Positions 4,422 through 8,419 of a stretch of DNA of 8,419 nt are shown piece after piece. This DNA is from Clostridia bacterium. Lineage in GTDB: Bacteria > Bacillota > Clostridia > Oscillospirales > CAG-272. The stretch spans positions 1 through 8,419 of the forward strand of contig JAGAUC010000254.1 of the NCBI GenBank assembly GCA_017621015.1, in the 5' to 3' direction. Positions within the stretch are counted from its first letter, which is position 1, and the number at the start of each line of letters is the position of its first letter. The notes under the pieces were generated by a model, which was not told the origin of the DNA, ran no database searches, and saw only the letters and a list, made by a program, of their open reading frames with translations. Position numbers and translations under genes: made by a program.

Positions 4422-6842
4422 ATGAGATACGAGCATAGTAACATCCCCAAAAGTCCGACCTCGTTTTCGGTGCGCGATTTCGTTTCGCCAAAAACCAATT
4501 TCTATCCGGCGCTGAGCTGGGCGTGGAGCACCCCCATTACCAAGGAGGGCATCAAGGAGCGCCTTGACACCTTTGCGGCAAATAACATTCGTAAGCTCTA
4601 CATTCTGCCCGAGCCGAAGGATTTCCGTCCGAACTCGATGCCGACTACGCTCGATCCGGACTATCTGACCCCCGAATATTTTGAGCTTTATCGCTTTGCG
4701 CTTGAATATGCAGAAAAGAAGGGAATGCAGCTATGGCTGTATGACGAGGGCGGCTGGCCCTCGGGCAGTGCCTGCCGTCGCGTGCTTCAGTCCAAGCCGC
4801 ACCTTTACCGCAAGCAGATCATTCGCCGTGAGGTGCCGTCGCCTTACCGTCCCAATCCCGATGCACTTGCCGCCTTTTGTGAGGGTGAGCGGATCGGAGA
4901 GGGCTTTGAAAGCGACCAACCGATCATCGAGTACGCCTTCCAAAGAATTGCGGGCGAGTGGAGCGGCTACCACCCCAACATCAGCGAAGAGGAGACGGTG
5001 GACGAGTTCATCCGTCTGACGCACGAGCAATATAAGACCTACGTCGGTCATATGTTCGGCAAGAGTATGAAGGCGGTGTTCACTGACGAGCCCTGCATCG
5101 AACGTCTCGGCTACCCCGAAGGCTTCGAGGAGAAATTCAAGGAGCGCTACGGCTATGATCTCCGCGACCATCTGTCCGAGCTTGTTATCGACCAAGGCGA
5201 AGAGGTGGATGCGGCGGCCAAAAAGGTGCGCGCCGATTACTTCGACCTTCTTGCCGAGGTTTTTGCCAAAACCTATTTTTTGAAGATCCGCGATTGGTGT
5301 CACGAAAATCATCTGGAGTCGACCGGACACCTGAATTATGAGCATAAGACCTTTGACCGCCAGCAGCGCTTTTTCAGCGTGATGCGCTTGCTCCGTTGCT
5401 TCGATATGCCGGGCATCGACACCATCTGGCGGCAGATCTTTCCGGGGCAGGAGAATCATTTCTTTCCGCGCTTTGCCTCTTCGGCGGCCAACCAGATCGG
5501 CTCGCCCTACGCCATTTCGGAATCCTTTGCGATCTACGGTGCAGGACTCACGCTCGATCAGATGCGCTACGTTATGCTGTATCAAATGTCGCGCGGCATC
5601 AACGTCATCAACCTGATGTCGACCGACTATTCCTTTGAGGGACTCAACCGCAAGTCGGCGCGCCCCGCCTTCGACTCCCGTCTGCCAACTTGGCGACACC
5701 TGAAGGATTACTCGGTATATACGGCGAGAATGTCCTATCTCATGTCGATCGGACGCCCCGATAACCTATGCGCGGTCTATATGTCCATGAAGGACTACTG
5801 GGCGGGCGGCACCACGGCCGAGGCTTCGGCCGGGTCCTTTGATGACGCCGTGTTTGCGCTTGAGGCTCGCCATATTCCGTGTGACATCATCGAGGATGAT
5901 TTCCTGGAAAACGCCACCGTCAAGGATGGGCGCATCGGCACGGGAACTGCCGCGTACGATACGGTAGTGATTCCCGTGAGCACCACGGTATCGCCCGAGG
6001 CGAGAGAGGTGTTGGATCGCTTCGCCGCCGCAGGCGGACGTGTCATCACCTCCGATGGGATCGGTTCGCTTGCACCGAAAGTCGACGTTGTCGGTGGAAA
6101 GTGCAACCTTGCCGCACGCCGCCTTGAGAACGGTGTTGTGTATCTGATAAATAATGAGCTTGATCGCGAGGATCGTGTAAGCATAAGCTTCCGCGAGCGC
6201 GGCAACGTATATGAGCTTGATGCGACGAACGGCAGGATCTTCGCCTTCGACGGCGCGCCCTTCACGCTGGCATCGGGAGAGGGAAAGGTCTTCCTTGTGA
6301 CCGACGAGCGGCTTGAAACCGCCGAGCGCCCACGTCTCGGCAAGAAGGAAAAAACCGTCACCGAATTTGAAGTGAAGCGCGAGCGCGCCTTCGTGATCGG
6401 TGACGAGGATTTTGAGCTTCACGAGATCGACGAGCCTTACCGCACCGTAGCCCCCGGCGACCTTTGCGAGATCTATGGCAAAGAGTTCTCGGGCGAGGCG
6501 ACCTATCGCATTTGCTTCGAGCTTGACGAGATCCCCGACGGTGGCATGGAGATCGACCTTGGGCGTGTGGGTTATAGCTGTGACCTTACGCTCAATGGCA
6601 ATTCGCTCGGCACACTGTGCTTTGCGCCGTATCGCCTCACGGTCGGAAGCGATCCTCTTGTCAAGGGCGAAAACACGCTTCTTGTGCGCGTAGCCAACAC
6701 GGCGGCCAACCAATATGTGGCGGCCACCTTCATTGACGAGCTGCCCGCCAACTTCGTCGGTCCCTATCATAAGATCGCCAAGCAGTTTGAGGGCGAGTCG
6801 CTTCCGAGCGGACTTTTCTCTCCCGTAACTCTTCGTTATTGA
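4422..6842 (+). CDS. Cytoplasmic glycoside hydrolase, GH106-like (alpha-L-rhamnosidase-type architecture)
   Basis: The 806-residue product has the layout of GH106-like glycosyl hydrolases. An N-terminal TIM-barrel opens with a PALSWAWSTPIT segment (29-40) and contains YDEGGWPSG (107-115), FTDEP (220-224) and TGHL (301-304). SESFAIYG (366-373) follows. By analogy with clan GH-A enzymes, Glu223 and Glu367 are candidate catalytic residues; this is inference. A flavodoxin-like domain follows (about 440-560, with a YDTVVIPVS strand and an AAGGRVI turn), then a beta-sandwich (about 565-640) and a C-terminal galactose-binding jelly roll (about 665-805, with NGNSLG and ENTLLVRVAN). There is no signal peptide, so it probably acts on imported oligosaccharides in the cytosol. 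The substrate is not determined; rhamnosides are the family precedent. The start at 4422 has AGGAG (4412-4416) 5 nt upstream and a promoter just before it; the same frame opens at 4329, upstream of that promoter. It is monocistronic, with no transporter or regulator beside it. Confidence 0.85.
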   Translation: MRYEHSNIPKSPTSFSVRDFVSPKTNFYPALSWAWSTPITKEGIKERLDTFAANNIRKLYILPEPKDFRPNSMPTTLDPDYLTPEYFELYRFALEYAEKKGMQLWLYDEGGWPSGSACRRVLQSKPHLYRKQIIRREVPSPYRPNPDALAAFCEGERIGEGFESDQPIIEYAFQRIAGEWSGYHPNISEEETVDEFIRLTHEQYKTYVGHMFGKSMKAVFTDEPCIERLGYPEGFEEKFKERYGYDLRDHLSELVIDQGEEVDAAAKKVRADYFDLLAEVFAKTYFLKIRDWCHENHLESTGHLNYEHKTFDRQQRFFSVMRLLRCFDMPGIDTIWRQIFPGQENHFFPRFASSAANQIGSPYAISESFAIYGAGLTLDQMRYVMLYQMSRGINVINLMSTDYSFEGLNRKSARPAFDSRLPTWRHLKDYSVYTARMSYLMSIGRPDNLCAVYMSMKDYWAGGTTAEASAGSFDDAVFALEARHIPCDIIEDDFLENATVKDGRIGTGTAAYDTVVIPVSTTVSPEAREVLDRFAAAGGRVITSDGIGSLAPKVDVVGGKCNLAARRLENGVVYLINNELDREDRVSISFRERGNVYELDATNGRIFAFDGAPFTLASGEGKVFLVTDERLETAERPRLGKKEKTVTEFEVKRERAFVIGDEDFELHEIDEPYRTVAPGDLCEIYGKEFSGEATYRICFELDEIPDGGMEIDLGRVGYSCDLTLNGNSLGTLCFAPYRLTVGSDPLVKGENTLLVRVANTAANQYVAATFIDELPANFVGPYHKIAKQFEGESLPSGLFSPVTLRY

Positions 6843-6849
6843 CGGTATG

Positions 6850-6892
6850 AAAAAAGGGCTCATATGTTTACAAAAAGCAAATATATGAGCCT
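6850..6892. terminator. Shared convergent terminator (radA and glycoside hydrolase)
   Basis: GGCTCATAT (6857-6865) pairs with ATATGAGCC (6883-6891), extendable inward by a G-U and further A-T pairs. On the - strand it begins a few bases after the radA stop and is followed, after two Cs, by six Us (6855-6850), so it is a strong radA terminator. In the + direction, 14 nt after the hydrolase stop, the downstream tract is only partly T-rich and termination would be weaker. Confidence 0.85.
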
Positions 6893-6896
6893 ATCT

Positions 6897-8297
6897 TTAT
6901 TTGTTCGTTTCAGAATTGGGAATTTTTCTCAGCACGTTTATGGCATCGAAAATGCTGTGGATGGGGATGAGCTCAATGCCGAGATCTCCTTTCAGTCTTT
7001 CGTAGCTTCTTTGGGGAATGACCGCACGCGTGAACCCAAGGCGTGCCGCTTCCTTGAGGCGTTGATCGAGTCCCGAGACCGCGCGGCACTCACCCGCCAG
7101 ACCCAGCTCGCCGATGGCGATAAGATCGTCGGGAACGGCGCGATCGGTGATCGAGGAGATCAGCGCCAGGGCCACCGCCAGGTCCACCGCCGGCTCGTCC
7201 AGCCGCAGACCGCCGATGACGTTCAAAAAGGCGTCGTGTGTGGAGAAGTGAAGCCCGAGACGTTTTTCCAGGACCGCAGTGATCAGACACATCGTATTGT
7301 AATCAATGCCGCTGGAGGTTCGGCGCGGCGTGGCCAGCACCGATTTGGTAACCAGCGCCTGGATCTCGGCGATGATGGGGCGCGTGCCCTCCATGGTGCA
7401 GACCGCACAGGTGCCCGACATATTCTTCGGGCGATCCGACAAAAGCATTTCGGAGGGGTTTTCCACCTGCTCAAGTCCGACGTCGGTCATTTCAAACACG
7501 CCGATCTCATTGGTGGGACCGTAACGGTTTTTGATGGCGCGGATGATGCGGTAGGTCTGCTGCTTTTCTCCCTCAAAATAGAGCACGGCATCTACCATGT
7601 GCTCCAGCACCTTGGGGCCGGCAATGCTGCCTTCCTTGTTGACGTGGCCGACAAGAATGACCGAAATGCCGTCGCCCTTTGCCTTTTCAATGAAGGAGAG
7701 CGTGCATTCCTTGACCTGCGTAATGCTGCCGGGGGCCGAGGCGATGCGCTCATTGAACACGGTCTGGATGGAGTCCACAATGAGAATGTCCGGCTTTATT
7801 TTTTCTGCCTGCGAGAGAATGTTGTTTATGTTGGTTTCGGCAAGGATAAAGAGGTTGTCTCCCTTAACACCGAGACGCTTGGCGCGGAGCTTGAGCTGAC
7901 CGTACGACTCCTCGCCCGAAATATACAGGACCTTTCGGTTTTGTCCGAGAATGTCCGAGATCTGCATAAGAAGCGTGGATTTTCCGATGCCGGGCTCGCC
8001 CGAAAGAAGAACCACCGAGCTGTTGACAAGGCCGCCGCCAAGCACGCGGTCAAGCTCGCCAAGGCCTGTGGCGGTGCGGATGTAGGAGGGCATTTCCATT
8101 TCTTTATAAGGGGTTGCGCGCTGCTCACCCATACGGGCGGTCAGGGCACGGCGCGGCGATATGGGCGCGTTTTTTGGCTCTTCGCCGATCACATCCTCAA
8201 CAAAGCTGTTCCAAGCACCGCAGCCCGGGCACTTGCCCATCCATTTTGGGGATTTATAGGTACATTCCGAACAAACATAAACGGTTTTTAACTTCAC
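6897..8297 (-). CDS. radA: DNA repair protein RadA (Sms), recombination ATPase
   Basis: RadA is a RecA-like, DnaB-like hexameric ATPase that promotes branch migration and processing of recombination intermediates in the cytosol. All domains are visible in 466 residues, close to the usual 450-460. There is a four-cysteine zinc finger (C9, C12, C23, C26), Walker A GEPGIGKST (100-108) and Walker B ILIVD (171-175). The RadA-specific motif is KNRYG (256-260), where KNRFG is canonical. A C-terminal Lon-protease-like domain (about 290-460) carries DEPAVDLAVALAL and GLAGECRAVSGLDQR; it is structural and lacks the Lon catalytic serine. The GTG at 8297 is preferred because GGAGG (8307-8303) sits 5 nt upstream; the in-frame ATG at 8309 overlaps that ribosome site and has a poor one of its own. 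The gene has its own promoter and no clpC or disA visible beside it. Confidence 0.96.
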   Translation of the reverse strand: MKLKTVYVCSECTYKSPKWMGKCPGCGAWNSFVEDVIGEEPKNAPISPRRALTARMGEQRATPYKEMEMPSYIRTATGLGELDRVLGGGLVNSSVVLLSGEPGIGKSTLLMQISDILGQNRKVLYISGEESYGQLKLRAKRLGVKGDNLFILAETNINNILSQAEKIKPDILIVDSIQTVFNERIASAPGSITQVKECTLSFIEKAKGDGISVILVGHVNKEGSIAGPKVLEHMVDAVLYFEGEKQQTYRIIRAIKNRYGPTNEIGVFEMTDVGLEQVENPSEMLLSDRPKNMSGTCAVCTMEGTRPIIAEIQALVTKSVLATPRRTSSGIDYNTMCLITAVLEKRLGLHFSTHDAFLNVIGGLRLDEPAVDLAVALALISSITDRAVPDDLIAIGELGLAGECRAVSGLDQRLKEAARLGFTRAVIPQRSYERLKGDLGIELIPIHSIFDAINVLRKIPNSETNK

Positions 8298-8327
8298 GTT
8301 GACCTCCATGGAAGGTTTAATACGTTT

Positions 8328-8356
8328 ATTATAACATATAAAAGGCGCGCTTTCAA
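8328..8356 (-). promoter_or_regulatory. Promoter of radA
   Basis: On the - strand TTGAAA (8356-8351) and a perfect TATAAT (8333-8328) are separated by 17 bp. The start codon is about 25-30 nt downstream of the expected transcription start. No gene is seen in the remaining bases to the window end. Confidence 0.88.
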
Positions 8357-8419
8357 GTCGGCAAAGCGGTTTTTTGCGTAATTGCCGAAAATATGGCAAG
8401 CGTCAGCTCTTGACGGTAC

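Noticed and set aside
4731..5699. Long open frame on the - strand opposite the glycoside hydrolase
   Set aside because: Antisense shadow of a GC-rich coding gene; no ribosome binding site or promoter, and no recognisable domain.
5766..6863. 365-codon open frame on the - strand opposite the hydrolase 3' half
   Set aside because: Shadow of the coding strand; it would also begin inside the shared terminator hairpin.
6864..8291. 475-codon open frame on the + strand
   Set aside because: It lies entirely antisense to radA, whose motifs are unmistakable; the translation is low-complexity and matches no family, with no ribosome site.
8298..8399. N-terminal extension of RadA
   Set aside because: It runs through the radA promoter and its residues precede the normal RadA start.
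8382..8415. Small hairpins TTGCC/GGCAA and CGTCA/TGACG near the window end
   Set aside because: Only 5-bp stems without a U-tract; not convincing as terminators or operators.
1..8419. CRISPR array or insertion sequence
   Set aside because: No regularly spaced repeats and no transposase-like frame or paired terminal inverted repeats were found.

Overview
The window looks like a junction between a prophage (or phage-derived element) and a bacterial chromosome. The host is probably a Gram-positive, Firmicutes/Clostridia-type bacterium of moderate GC. The reasons are strong AGGAGG-type ribosome binding sites before nearly every gene, sigma-A-like promoters with exact 17-bp spacers, rho-independent hairpin-plus-U-tract terminators, a tRNA gene with an encoded CCA, and phage tail motifs of a style I associate with prophages of gut Clostridia. 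The genus cannot be named from the sequence alone.

Left part (1-3377, + strand): five tightly packed genes, several overlapping, form the end of a phage late operon. The first is the 3' part of a tail-fibre or minor structural protein that enters from outside the window. It is followed by a small beta-rich/coiled-coil protein, a secreted or membrane-anchored helical protein with a signal peptide, a 137-residue protein with about four membrane segments, and a 338-residue four-helix membrane protein. A near-perfect terminator closes the operon. The last four genes have no function I recognise. No endolysin, integrase or recognisable holin family is visible.

Boundary (3378-3632): an AT-rich, gene-free stretch carries a perfect tandem 12-bp repeat and leads into the 3' end of a complete tRNA-Gly(CCC) gene on the - strand. 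The phage genes abut the 3' end of the tRNA, which is the classic geometry of tyrosine-recombinase integration, so the att site probably lies in the 3' half of this tRNA.

Right part (3632-8419) reads as ordinary host chromosome, made of independent transcription units. These are the tRNA with a consensus promoter, a two-TM protein of unknown function with its own promoter and terminator (- strand), a divergently transcribed cytoplasmic glycoside hydrolase resembling GH106 enzymes (+ strand), and radA (DNA repair/recombination ATPase, - strand). The hydrolase and radA converge on a shared hairpin terminator. Four promoters can be read directly, all with -35 and -10 hexamers separated by 17 bp.

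The most unusual parts are the uncharacterised membrane-protein cassette at the prophage end, the attachment-site architecture at the tRNA, and the abrupt base-composition change inside the tail-fibre gene.
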